From: Pseudonocardiales bacterium
GTDB taxonomy: Bacteria; Actinomycetota; Actinomycetes; Mycobacteriales; Jatrophihabitantaceae
Assembly: GCA_030840285.1 (NCBI GenBank)
Contig: JAVEES010000107.1
Coordinates: forward strand, 1 to 34,398
Length of the DNA stretch: 34,398 bases
Direction of reading: 5' to 3'
Below the pieces are notes generated by a model, which was not told where the DNA came from, did no database searches, and was given only the letters and a program-made list of their open reading frames with translations. The translations under genes and the position numbers were made by a program. Below, one piece after another: positions 16,406 to 23,518 of this stretch (positions are counted from its first letter, which is position 1; each line of letters starts with the position of its first letter).

Positions 16406-16434
16406 TTCACAACGGCGCTGTGCGCCTGTAACGT
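16406..16434 (+). promoter_or_regulatory. Probable promoter of the BtpA-family gene
   Basis: -35 TTCACA (16406-16411), 17-bp spacer, -10 TAACGT (16429-16434). It predicts a leader of about 165 nt that begins with the hairpin at 16451-16477. No GAAATCGATTTC copy overlaps it; the nearest is more than 100 bp upstream. Confidence 0.45.
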
Positions 16435-16450
16435 TTTAGCTCCGCGCAGG

Positions 16451-16477
16451 CCGCGCTGTGCTTTCAGCACAGCGCGG
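16451..16477 (+). promoter_or_regulatory. Perfect 11-bp hairpin in the BtpA leader
   Basis: CCGCGCTGTGC and GCACAGCGCGG flank a 5-nt loop. It lies about 10 nt after the predicted start and 129 bp before the GTG. Without a T-run and placed at the 5' end, it could stabilise the mRNA, attenuate it, or be a protein-binding palindrome. Confidence 0.45.
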
Positions 16478-16605
16478 GTCCTTCGGCAGCGCGTCGTCAT
16501 TTTCACCCAACCGCGCGCTGGATTTCCGGCGCCGGCGCTCGTGAGGTGACCCAAGCCAGGGGCTGGCACCGTCGGCAGAAGTTCGGCAACCATTCAGGAG
16601 GATCT

Positions 16606-17412
16606 GTGACATCACGTTTCGCCAAGACATTTCCCGGCATCAGTAAACCGCTTATTGCGATGGCGCATGTGCCGCCCCTGCCGGGTACCCCGCTCTACGA
16701 TTCCGCCGCCGGGGTTCAGGGCCTGGTGGATCAGGTGAAGGGCGATACCGAGATCCTGCTGGAAGCCGGTTTCGATGCCATTCTCTTCTGCAACGAGGGA
16801 GACCGTCCCTACCAGCTGCGCGCCGGATTGGAGTCCTCGGCGGTGATGGCGCGCGTGGTGACGGAATGCCATCCGACCGATCGCCCCTATGGCGTCGACT
16901 TCCTTTGGGACGCCTCGTGTGCGCTGGCGGTCGCCGTAGCGACCGACGCGAGTTTCATGCGGGAAGTCGTAACCGGCGTATGGGAATCCGACATGGGGCT
17001 CTGGCAGACCGATGCCGCGACTGTCCTGCGGGAGCGCCGGCGGCTCGATCGTGACGACCTTGCGATCTTCATGAACATCACGCCCGAATTCGCCTCGCCG
17101 ATCGGGCAGCGCAGCGCGGCGCAGAGCGCGCGTTCCGCGGTGGTGTCCAGCCTGGCCGACGGCATCCTGGTCTCCGGACCGATGGCCGGCGCGGAGCCGG
17201 ACGTCCGGACCGTCGCAGAGGTGCGGGAGGCAGTCCCCGTTGATGTGCCGGTCCTGCTCAATACCGGAGCCAAGGCCGCAACCATCGCCCAGTATCTCCA
17301 GCATGCCGACGGATGCATCGTCGGCAGCGACCTGAAGGTGGACGGCTACACCTGGAATCCGGTGGACCCGCAACGCGCCAGGCGATTCATCGAATCCGCC
17401 CGAGCTGTTTAG
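16606..17412 (+). CDS. BtpA/SgcQ-family TIM-barrel protein
   Basis: 268 residues from GTG 16606, selected because AGGAGG (16596-16601) is 4 bases upstream; 20 extra upstream codons look non-coding. The BtpA/SgcQ signature is clear near the N-terminus (SKPLIAMAHVPPLPGTPLYD). Further family blocks are GFDAILFCNEGDRPY, YGVDFLWDASCALAVA, ADGILVSGPMAG, VLLNTGAKAAT and CIVGSDLKVDGYTWNPVD. The family is named for a cyanobacterial photosystem I biogenesis factor, but in heterotrophs it occurs in sugar operons (E. coli sgcQ) with no proven reaction. With an SgcX-like M42 protein and an SgcE-like epimerase 9-11 kb to the left, it completes an sgc-like set. It is convergent with the mannose-6-phosphate isomerase gene. 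Confidence 0.88.
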   Translation: MTSRFAKTFPGISKPLIAMAHVPPLPGTPLYDSAAGVQGLVDQVKGDTEILLEAGFDAILFCNEGDRPYQLRAGLESSAVMARVVTECHPTDRPYGVDFLWDASCALAVAVATDASFMREVVTGVWESDMGLWQTDAATVLRERRRLDRDDLAIFMNITPEFASPIGQRSAAQSARSAVVSSLADGILVSGPMAGAEPDVRTVAEVREAVPVDVPVLLNTGAKAATIAQYLQHADGCIVGSDLKVDGYTWNPVDPQRARRFIESARAV

Positions 17413-17435
17413 GCAGCGCACTCCGAGGCGTGAAG

Positions 17436-17470
17436 GCGGTGCGGGCGACAAGGTAGGACGCCCGCACCGC
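17436..17470. terminator. Bidirectional terminator between BtpA-family and manA-like genes
   Basis: Perfect 12-bp arms GCGGTGCGGGCG (17436-17447) and CGCCCGCACCGC (17459-17470) around an 11-nt loop. It lies 23 bp after the BtpA stop and 1 bp from the manA-like stop of the opposing gene. There is no T-run on either strand. Confidence 0.65.
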
Positions 17471-17471
17471 G

Positions 17472-18422
17472 TCATTCAGCCGGTCGGCATTGGACGCCGC
17501 CCACCTCTCCCACGACCTGGCAGCGTGCGGCGTGCGGCACGACGACCGTTGCGCCGCGCGCGATCGCGAGCGCCCCCCAGGGGCCGGTGAGTTCGCCCGC
17601 GCCATCGGTGATGACCAGAACCGAGAATCCCGCGGGCAGGGGCCCGGCGCTGAAACGCTGAGCACGAAAGAACTCCGCGGCCTCGGCTGGCAGCAGGGAG
17701 CCGGCTGCCGCGCTTCGAAGCGATTCGATCCTCTCCGGTGTGCAGGCCCGCCGGTCCACGCAGGCCAGCGCCTCATCAAAGGGCAGGCCCAACGTCGCCT
17801 CGTCGGGCGAGAGCGGGAAACCCTTCCACTCGAGCAGGACTGAGAAATCTGTCGGTTCCTGCAGTTCGATGAGCAGGACGTTCTTGTCGATCGCATGTGG
17901 CATGCCGGCCGGACAGAGAATGGCATCGCCGGCGGCGACCGGAATTCGGTTGGTCGCGCCGAGCAGCGAATCCACGTCCTGCTCATGGACCCACCGGGAA
18001 AGCTCTGCCGGCTCGATGTCGCGAGCGAAGCCGAGATGGACGCCGGCGTCCTCGGCGGCGTCGAGAACGATCCACGCCTCCGTCTTACCGTAGGGACTCG
18101 CCAGGTGGGACTGGGCAAATGGCCTGTTCGGGTGCACGTGAACCGGTAATCGCTGCCCCGCGTCGAGCAGTTTCACCAGCAGGGCAGCGTCGGCGTCATC
18201 GGAACCGAACCATGAGGCGCGATCTTGGGCGATGACGTCAGACAGCAGCGTGCCGTCGTCGAGAGTGGCCAGTCCTGCCGATTCCTGGCCGAACCGCGTC
18301 GTCAGCGAAGCGACCCAATCCTCGGGTCGAGGCGCGAGTTCCAGACCGCGAAATGCGGCCAGCCGACCGGACCCCCGATAGAAGGTCTCGGGCTGGTTGG
18401 GTCCCAACAGAATGGGTTGCAT
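17472..18422 (-). CDS. manA: Class I mannose-6-phosphate isomerase (short bacterial cupin type)
   Basis: A 316-residue double-cupin protein of the short, Bacillus-like class I phosphomannose isomerase group, which interconverts mannose 6-phosphate and fructose 6-phosphate. Metal-site elements are in order: HVHPN in LPVHVHPNRPFAQ (about residues 93-105), E in YGKTEAWIVL, and H in CPAGMPHAI. The N-terminus LGPNQPETFYRGSGRLA differs from the usual housekeeping opening, and the C-terminal cupin is poorly conserved. GAGGTGAAAC precedes the ATG at 18422. It is divergent from LacI 2 and convergent with the BtpA gene. In this cluster it may isomerise another phosphosugar; the symbol gives the family, not a proven activity. 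Confidence 0.82.
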   Translation of the reverse strand: MQPILLGPNQPETFYRGSGRLAAFRGLELAPRPEDWVASLTTRFGQESAGLATLDDGTLLSDVIAQDRASWFGSDDADAALLVKLLDAGQRLPVHVHPNRPFAQSHLASPYGKTEAWIVLDAAEDAGVHLGFARDIEPAELSRWVHEQDVDSLLGATNRIPVAAGDAILCPAGMPHAIDKNVLLIELQEPTDFSVLLEWKGFPLSPDEATLGLPFDEALACVDRRACTPERIESLRSAAAGSLLPAEAAEFFRAQRFSAGPLPAGFSVLVITDGAGELTGPWGALAIARGATVVVPHAARCQVVGEVGGVQCRPAE

Positions 18423-18605
18423 GTTTCACCTCGGACTAGGCGCGCCACAGAGCGCGATGAGCAATTGCGGTCACGGATAAGCTCAATCGCAGTCTTAACC
18501 GCATAGATCTACACGAACAGCGGCGTCGCCGGCAGTCCGTGCGGCACTAGTTGATGCGATGGATCCTCGCATCTTCACCGAAGCCCAGCAAGGCACGGGT
18601 CGCCT

Positions 18606-18634
18606 CATCGGGCGCCCTTCGGGGTGGGCCGATG
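18606..18634. other. UUCG-capped hairpin in the manA/LacI 2 intergenic region
   Basis: CATCGG pairs with CCGATG, and CGCCC with GGGTG around TTCG; a small asymmetric internal loop separates the two helices. The stable TTCG tetraloop reads on the plus strand, but it lies upstream of the predicted LacI 2 promoter. Function unknown. Confidence 0.35.
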
Positions 18635-18701
18635 CCCGGTATGAGTTCTCACCCTGAGATGGTTTAGACCACCGGTTACCTCCGATTCGCCGTTTCGGCG
18701 A

Positions 18702-18726
18702 TAAATCGATTCCTAGGCGGTATATT
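18702..18726 (+). promoter_or_regulatory. Probable LacI 2 promoter with degenerate operator
   Basis: TAAATCGATTCC (18702-18713) matches the cluster palindrome at 10 of 12 positions, and TATATT (18721-18726) is a good -10. No -35 match is evident at the expected distance. The position suggests autoregulation by the LacI protein at 18826, with weaker binding than at its targets. Confidence 0.45.
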
Positions 18727-18825
18727 TCCCAGCGCGCTACAACGGCAGCGACCGACGCGAACAGCATCGACCGTGCAGTACCGCTGGAGTGGCACAGCCC
18801 CGACGGTTGCTGGTGGGAGTACGCA

Positions 18826-19857
18826 ATGACGACGATCTATGACGTGGCAAAACACGCCGGGGTGTCACCGGCCACCGTGTCGCGCGTGCTCAACGGTCAT
18901 GCCCGGGTGAATCCCACCCTTGCCCGCCGGGTGAACCAGGCGACCGCGGAACTCGGATTCCAGCGCAATGCGGTGGCTCGCAACCTCAGGCGCAGTCGCA
19001 CCTCGTTGTGGGCGGTCATCATCTCCGACATCGAAAACCCTTTCTTCACCTCGCTCGTTCGAGGCGTCGAGGACGTCGCGCAGTCCGCTGGTTATTCCGT
19101 CGTGTTGTGCAACAGCGACGAGAATTTGAAGAAGGAAGCCGACTACGCCTCTGCCGCGATGGCCGAACGGATGGCAGGCGTGATCATCTCGCCGGCGTCC
19201 GAGCGATCCAGTGATGTCAGCGCGTTGCTCGAAGCCAAGATGCCGGTGGTGGCGATCGACCGCGCGATTCGCGGCGCGCAGATGGACAGTGTGCGCGTCG
19301 ATAACGCCCAGGGTGCGGCAGAAGCGACAAAACATTTGTTAGCGGTCGGCTACCGCCGGGTCGCCTGCATAACGGGTCCGCAGCGGGCCACCACGGCCGG
19401 TCAGCGGCTCAAGGGCTACGAGCGAGCGCATCGCGCGGCCGGGGTGGGCCTAGATCCCCACCTGGTCCGGCACGCCAACTTTCGTCAGCAGGGTGGCTAT
19501 GAGGCGATGGAGTCGCTGCTCGCGCTGCCTGAGCCACCCGACGCTGTCTTCGTTGCCAACAACTTGATGACCGTCGGTGCGCTCGCCTGCCTGACTGACC
19601 ACGGAATCGCTATTCCGGATGAGATGGGCATCGTCGGCTTCGACGACATTCCGTGGGCGCAGCTGATCCGGCCGACGCTGTCGGTGGTCAGGCAGCCGAC
19701 CTATGACGTCGGGCAGACCGCCGGGCATCTGTTGATGCAGCGGATCGCTCATCCGACCCGGTCACCGTCAACCGTCGTCCTGTCGACCCGACTCAGCATC
19801 GGACACAGCTCGTCTCGGGCCGCGGCGCCGCGCGCCCTGGTCGCCGACCGGCGCTGA
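18826..19857 (+). CDS. LacI-family transcriptional regulator 2 (likely regulator of the catabolic cluster)
   Basis: A 343-residue LacI-family protein. Its DNA-binding N-terminus contains TIYDVAKHAGVSPATVSRVL (residues 3-22). The effector domain begins WAVIISDIENPFFTSLVRG and ends IVGFDDIPWAQLIRPTLSVV. GGGAG lies 8 bases before the ATG. The recognition helix segment A-T-V-S-R is the one found in CcpA-type regulators that read GAAANCGNTTTC, which fits the GAAATCGATTTC sites in the cluster. A degenerate site precedes its own gene. I therefore assign this protein, rather than LacI 1, to the shared operators. This is inference from specificity residues and proximity. The 3' end faces the 56-bp palindrome and the tRNA gene. 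Confidence 0.9.
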   Translation: MTTIYDVAKHAGVSPATVSRVLNGHARVNPTLARRVNQATAELGFQRNAVARNLRRSRTSLWAVIISDIENPFFTSLVRGVEDVAQSAGYSVVLCNSDENLKKEADYASAAMAERMAGVIISPASERSSDVSALLEAKMPVVAIDRAIRGAQMDSVRVDNAQGAAEATKHLLAVGYRRVACITGPQRATTAGQRLKGYERAHRAAGVGLDPHLVRHANFRQQGGYEAMESLLALPEPPDAVFVANNLMTVGALACLTDHGIAIPDEMGIVGFDDIPWAQLIRPTLSVVRQPTYDVGQTAGHLLMQRIAHPTRSPSTVVLSTRLSIGHSSSRAAAPRALVADRR

Positions 19858-19879
19858 TCGGGCTCCTCGGCTCCATTTC

Positions 19880-19935
19880 GTTGATCAACTCGCGTTTCGC
19901 GTCGCCATAACGACGTCAGACGTAAGTTGATCAAC
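19880..19935. repeat. 56-bp interrupted palindrome with GTTGATCAAC ends
   Basis: GTTGATCAACT (19880-19890) and AGTTGATCAAC (19925-19935) form 11-bp inverted ends, and each end contains its own perfect 10-bp palindrome GTTGATCAAC. The inner arms also pair partly: about 20 of 27 positions are Watson-Crick from 19881 to 19934, plus a few G-U. It lies between the convergent LacI 2 and tRNA-Arg genes. It could be a terminator-like RNA hairpin, a paired operator, or a dispersed palindromic element. Confidence 0.55.
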
Positions 19936-19979
19936 AAGTGGGGCACGGCCCGGTAGGGATCTCGGCGCTCCCAGTTGTG

Positions 19980-20051
19980 TGCCCCCGGCAGGATTCGAAC
20001 CTGCGCTCCCGCCTCCGGAGGGCGGTGCTCTATCCCCTGAGCTACGGGGGC
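19980..20051 (-). tRNA. tRNA-Arg (anticodon CCG)
   Basis: The reverse strand gives a 72-nt cloverleaf. The acceptor arms are GCCCCCG and CGGGGGC with discriminator A. The D arm begins TAGCTCAGGGG, and the anticodon stem CCGCC/GGCGG carries loop CTCCGGA (anticodon CCG, reading CGG). The T arm GCAGGTTCGAATCCTGC is complete. CCA is not encoded. It is the only RNA gene seen in the window and a plausible integration point, but no integrase or attachment repeat is visible nearby. Confidence 0.96.
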
Positions 20052-20197
20052 CGTATCGACCCGGTTGCCTCGACATTGCTACGCCGCATAGCTAGCTCGG
20101 AACCGCGGTGAAGCTTATCAGCCTCGATCGCTCGCCTTGACCGCGTGCCACGCGCTCGCAACCCGCCGGGGCAGCCGCCCGCAGCGCAGCCGACCGG

Positions 20198-20884
20198 TCA
20201 GGCCGGCGGGGGCAGCGGGCTAGCCCCGCGCTCGCGGAGCAGTTGTTCCATGTAGACGACCTCACCGCTCTGGCTGTCGGCCATCTTCTGCGCCGAGTTA
20301 CGGACGTAAGCCTCGCTGGCATGCGAGGCACCCCACTGCACCATCGGCAGGCCACCCTGGTGATGCCGCAGCATCAACTGCAAGAAATAGGTATCCAGTG
20401 CCTTGCCCGACAGGGATTGCAGCTTGGTCATCTCAGCCGGCGTTGCCATTCCTGGCATCAGGCCGTCGGATTGGGTGTGGTCGTGTCCGGATCCCGCCAT
20501 CCAGGACATCACCGGGTTGGGGTTGTTCGTGGGCAGCCCCCACGCGTCCAGCCAACCCTGCATCTGCCCGACCTGGTTGAACTGGCTCGTCTCGATGTCA
20601 TAGGCAAGGATCTTGATCGCCGGGTCCGTCGTGTGGTCGCGCACGAACCCGGCCATGCTGACGGCCTGCCGGTGATGCGTGGTCATGTCCCAGGCGAAGC
20701 CGGCGTCGATCGAGGTCGCCGAGGGCGTGGCGGCTTTCGAGGATCGGTGGCCGACCAGGTAGCCGGCGGCACCGGCCAGCACCAGCAACGCCAGCACGAG
20801 TACCGCGGCCAGTGCCGTAGGTGCCCGGCGCGGCTGGTACTCGGCGGGGCTCAGATCCTCGGATGCGTTCACAACGGCGGTCAT
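20198..20884 (-). CDS. DUF305-domain membrane-anchored protein
   Basis: A 228-residue protein with a cytoplasmic N-terminus, one hydrophobic segment (about residues 24-44, ALAAVLVLALLVLAGAAGYL) and an extracytoplasmic DUF305 domain. The two characteristic four-helix-bundle motifs are present: FAWDMTTHHRQAVSMA and YFLQLMLRHHQGGLPMV. Their His/Met-rich character suggests metal (possibly copper) binding, but no function is established from sequence. A further HDHTQSDGLMPGM loop adds His and Met. It lies 13 bp downstream of the DUF3105 gene on the same strand and is almost certainly cotranscribed. ATG 20884 starts MTAVVNASEDL. Confidence 0.88.
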   Translation of the reverse strand: MTAVVNASEDLSPAEYQPRRAPTALAAVLVLALLVLAGAAGYLVGHRSSKAATPSATSIDAGFAWDMTTHHRQAVSMAGFVRDHTTDPAIKILAYDIETSQFNQVGQMQGWLDAWGLPTNNPNPVMSWMAGSGHDHTQSDGLMPGMATPAEMTKLQSLSGKALDTYFLQLMLRHHQGGLPMVQWGASHASEAYVRNSAQKMADSQSGEVVYMEQLLRERGASPLPPPA

Positions 20885-20897
20885 TCGGCGCTACCGA

Positions 20898-21671
20898 TCA
20901 GGACTCGGTCGGATGACCCGGCGTGCTCGGGTTGGATTTGAACGAGGGGTTGTCGCACGAGGCGCCGAGTTCCGGGGTGTTGGACTGGTTGAGCTTGAGG
21001 TCGCTGATGAACTGCTTCACCCTCGGATCGCTGGCCGAGTCGACGAACAGCTGGTATCCCCAGGCCTGCAGCGAGACGTTGGACTTCAGGCCGGCGTACG
21101 GGGTCAGCAGCATGTACTGCTGGCCGGCGACCAGCTTGGAGAGGATGTCCACCTGGCTCGCGGCCAGGCCGGGCTTGTAGGTGATCCAGACAGCGCCGTG
21201 CTCCAGCGTGTGGACCGCGTTCTCGTTCGCTATCTGATTGGGGTACACGGTGCCCGTGCAGTCTGCCCAGACGGGGGAGTGATTGCCACCGACCGGCGGC
21301 GACTGCTGGTAGGTCACCGTCGTCGTCTGGTGGGTGCGGCTCAAATTCGCGTAGTGCTGAATCCCCGCGATCTTGATATCGCTCGCGGCCGAGGTGCCGC
21401 CCTGGGCCGAGTTCGACTTCTTGCCCGAGTTCTGGCTGACCGCGTAGCCGATCACCCCGATCGCGAGCAGCGCGACGACAGCGGTCACCACGATGAGGCC
21501 CCACGGCGTCTGACGCCGATTCACGATCTTGCGGGACTGGACCTTCCTGGCCTGAGGACTACCAGGCGCCTTGTTCGCGGGAGCCTTCTTGGCGCCCTTG
21601 GAGGCGGTCGAGCCCGTGCCGGTCGCGGCTTTGTCCGATGTGCGAACTGACGGTCTGGGGGGCTTGGTCAT
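20898..21671 (-). CDS. DUF3105-domain membrane protein
   Basis: A 257-residue protein. Residues 1-52 are a Lys/Arg/Ala-rich cytoplasmic tail, followed by one membrane span (about 57-79, WGLIVVTAVVALLAIGVIGY) and an external DUF3105 domain. The domain signature is PVGGNHSPVWADCTGTVYPN followed by ENAVHTLEHGAVWITYKPG. Its His and Cys residues (GGNHS, DCTG, HTLEHG) look like a metal or redox site; this is a reading of the motif only. It is divergent from argS and followed by the DUF305 gene. The pairing of DUF3105 and DUF305 implies a shared envelope role that is still unknown. Confidence 0.87.
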   Translation of the reverse strand: MTKPPRPSVRTSDKAATGTGSTASKGAKKAPANKAPGSPQARKVQSRKIVNRRQTPWGLIVVTAVVALLAIGVIGYAVSQNSGKKSNSAQGGTSAASDIKIAGIQHYANLSRTHQTTTVTYQQSPPVGGNHSPVWADCTGTVYPNQIANENAVHTLEHGAVWITYKPGLAASQVDILSKLVAGQQYMLLTPYAGLKSNVSLQAWGYQLFVDSASDPRVKQFISDLKLNQSNTPELGASCDNPSFKSNPSTPGHPTES

Positions 21672-21792
21672 CTCGTCGCTTTCGTGGTCCGGGACACTTG
21701 AGGGCGGTACGGCTTGCCCCGAGTCTAGGTCGGCAAGCTGAGAGGTGCCGACCAGACCGGCTGGCCCGGGGAAATCCCGCGCGCGACGCCAC

Positions 21793-21808
21793 TAACATTG
21801 GTCCAGTG
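21793..21808 (+). promoter_or_regulatory. -10 element giving a leaderless argS mRNA
   Basis: TAACAT (21793-21798) is followed after 7 bp by the GTG start (21806-21808). No Shine-Dalgarno precedes the GTG, so transcription probably begins at the start codon. A clear -35 is not seen. Confidence 0.5.
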
Positions 21809-23458
21809 ACGCCAGCAGATCTCATAACCAGCATCCGGGCCGCAGTGTCGCGGGCGATCGATGCGGGCGCCTTCACCGCTGAGGTGCCGGACGAGATCGT
21901 GTTGGACCGGCCCAAGAATCCCGAGCACGGTGACTACGCGACCAACGTGGCGCTCCGGTTGGCCAAGCCGTCCGGTAAACCGCCGAGGCTCGTCGCTGAG
22001 GCGATCGCTGCCGAGCTGCGGCAGGACCCCGGAATCGCATCCGTCGACATCGCGGGTCCGGGCTTTCTCAACATCAGAGTGGATGCCAGTTCGCTGGGCG
22101 GCGTTGCCCGCACCGTCGTGCAGGAGGGCAGCTCCTACGGCCGGACGGATACGCTGGCCGGCTCGAAGATCAACGTCGAGTTCATCTCGGCCAACCCGAC
22201 GGGGCCCCTACATCTGGGCCACACTCGGTGGGCGGCGGTAGGCGACGCGCTGGCCCGGGTACTCAGCGCCGCGGGCGCCGACGTCTCGCGCGAGTTCTAT
22301 ATCAATGACCGAGGCGTACAAATGGACGCATTCGGTGCATCTCTTCGCGCTGCCGCGCTCGGCGCAGCGATTCCCGACAACGGCTACCACGGTGACTACA
22401 TCCCCGCACTCGCCGCGCAGATCGTGGCCGAACATCCCGAGATCCTCGAGCTCGATGCCGAAAAGCAGGTCGACGCCTTCCGCGAGGAGGGGTACCGCTT
22501 GCAGCTGGCCGAACAGCGGCGGACGTTGGAGGATTTCGGCACCGAGTTCGACACCTGGTACTCCGAGCGCTACCTGCACACCTCCGGCGCGGTGGAGCGG
22601 GCTCTGGATCAGCTGAAGGCCCAGGGGCACCTTTACGCCGATGCAGACGCGCTCTGGCTGCGCACCACGGACTTCGGTGATGACAAGGACCGGGTGCTGC
22701 TCAAGAGCGACGGCGACCTCACCTATTTCGCCTCTGATGCCGCGTACTACCTCGACAAGCGCAACCGTGGTTTCGACCTGTGCGTCTACCTGCTGGGCGC
22801 CGACCATCACGGCTACGTGAACCGCCTCAAGGCGATCGCGGCCTGCGCGGGTGACGATCCGGAGGCCAACATCGAGGTGCTGATCGGGCAGCTGGTGAAG
22901 ATCCTGCGGGCCGGCCAGGAGGTCCGCCTGTCCAAGCGCGCCGGTGAGATCGTCACGCTGACCGACTTCGTCGAGGCCGCCGGAGTCGATGCGGTGCGCT
23001 ATTCACTCTCGCGCTACCCCAGCGACTCGCCACTCACGCTGGATCTGGACCTGATTACCCGGCAGTCCTCGGACAACCCGGTCTTCTACGTCCAATATGC
23101 GCACGCCCGCACGTGCAGCGTTATCCGAAACGCCGGCGAGGTGGGCATCGTGCTGGATACGTTCGTGCCTGAATTGCTGACGCACGAGACGGAAACAGCA
23201 CTGCTGACCGCGCTCGGAGACTTTCCCCGGATCGTCGCGCAGGCCGCCGAACTGCGCGAGCCACACCGAGTCGCGCGCTACCTGGAAGAGCTGGCCGGCA
23301 CCCTGCATCGCTGGTACGAGGCGTGCCGCATCATCCCCAGAGGCGATGAGGAGATTACCGATCTGAACCGGACGAGGCTCTGGCTCAACGTCGCGACTCG
23401 GACCGTCCTTTCCAACGGCCTTCACCTACTCGGCGTCTCGGCGCCGGAGCGGATGTAG
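21806..23458 (+). CDS. argS: Arginyl-tRNA synthetase
   Basis: 550 residues from GTG 21806, which matches the family N-terminus (VTPADLITSIRAAVSRAIDA); 56 further in-frame codons upstream overlap the opposing gene's promoter region and are rejected. The N-terminal tRNA-binding domain is followed by ANPTGPLHLGH (the HIGH motif, H136-H139) and EVRLSKRAGE (the KMSK loop as RLSKR), with a DALR anticodon-binding domain at the C-terminus ending APERM. It charges tRNA-Arg; a tRNA-Arg gene lies 1.8 kb away. It is followed by lysA after 60 bp, the standard actinobacterial argS-lysA-hom-thrC-thrB order. Confidence 0.98.
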   Translation: MTPADLITSIRAAVSRAIDAGAFTAEVPDEIVLDRPKNPEHGDYATNVALRLAKPSGKPPRLVAEAIAAELRQDPGIASVDIAGPGFLNIRVDASSLGGVARTVVQEGSSYGRTDTLAGSKINVEFISANPTGPLHLGHTRWAAVGDALARVLSAAGADVSREFYINDRGVQMDAFGASLRAAALGAAIPDNGYHGDYIPALAAQIVAEHPEILELDAEKQVDAFREEGYRLQLAEQRRTLEDFGTEFDTWYSERYLHTSGAVERALDQLKAQGHLYADADALWLRTTDFGDDKDRVLLKSDGDLTYFASDAAYYLDKRNRGFDLCVYLLGADHHGYVNRLKAIAACAGDDPEANIEVLIGQLVKILRAGQEVRLSKRAGEIVTLTDFVEAAGVDAVRYSLSRYPSDSPLTLDLDLITRQSSDNPVFYVQYAHARTCSVIRNAGEVGIVLDTFVPELLTHETETALLTALGDFPRIVAQAAELREPHRVARYLEELAGTLHRWYEACRIIPRGDEEITDLNRTRLWLNVATRTVLSNGLHLLGVSAPERM

Positions 23459-23518
23459 CTCCCGCTACCGTTGTGACGCCGCACGGCTGAGTGCAGCTGA
23501 CAGACAGGACCGAATTCG

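Larger units (their letters stand above)
16262..16605. other. 344-bp divergent intergenic region between GATase1-like and BtpA-family genes
   Basis: It holds, from left to right, the perfect operator (16289-16300), the leftward promoter (16306-16334), a rightward promoter (16406-16434) and a GC-rich 11-bp hairpin (16451-16477). I see no convincing gene. The reverse frame over 16309-16593 lacks family character and would cross both promoters. Confidence 0.7.
18423..18825. other. 403-bp divergent intergenic region manA-like / LacI 2
   Basis: It contains an imperfect UUCG-capped hairpin (18606-18634), a degenerate copy of the cluster operator (18702-18713) and a TATATT -10 for LacI 2 (18721-18726). 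Open frames here (e.g. 18495-18767 reverse) have no ribosome site or family character. I do not recognise a known riboswitch. The manA-like promoter could not be placed with confidence. Confidence 0.55.

Noticed and set aside
18495-18767. 90-codon reverse frame in the manA/LacI 2 intergenic region
   Set aside because: No ribosome site and no family features; it runs across the predicted operator and LacI 2 promoter.
19880-20051. Integration (attachment) site of a mobile island at tRNA-Arg
   Set aside because: The tRNA would be a suitable target, but no integrase, transposase or direct repeat of the tRNA 3' end is visible in the window.
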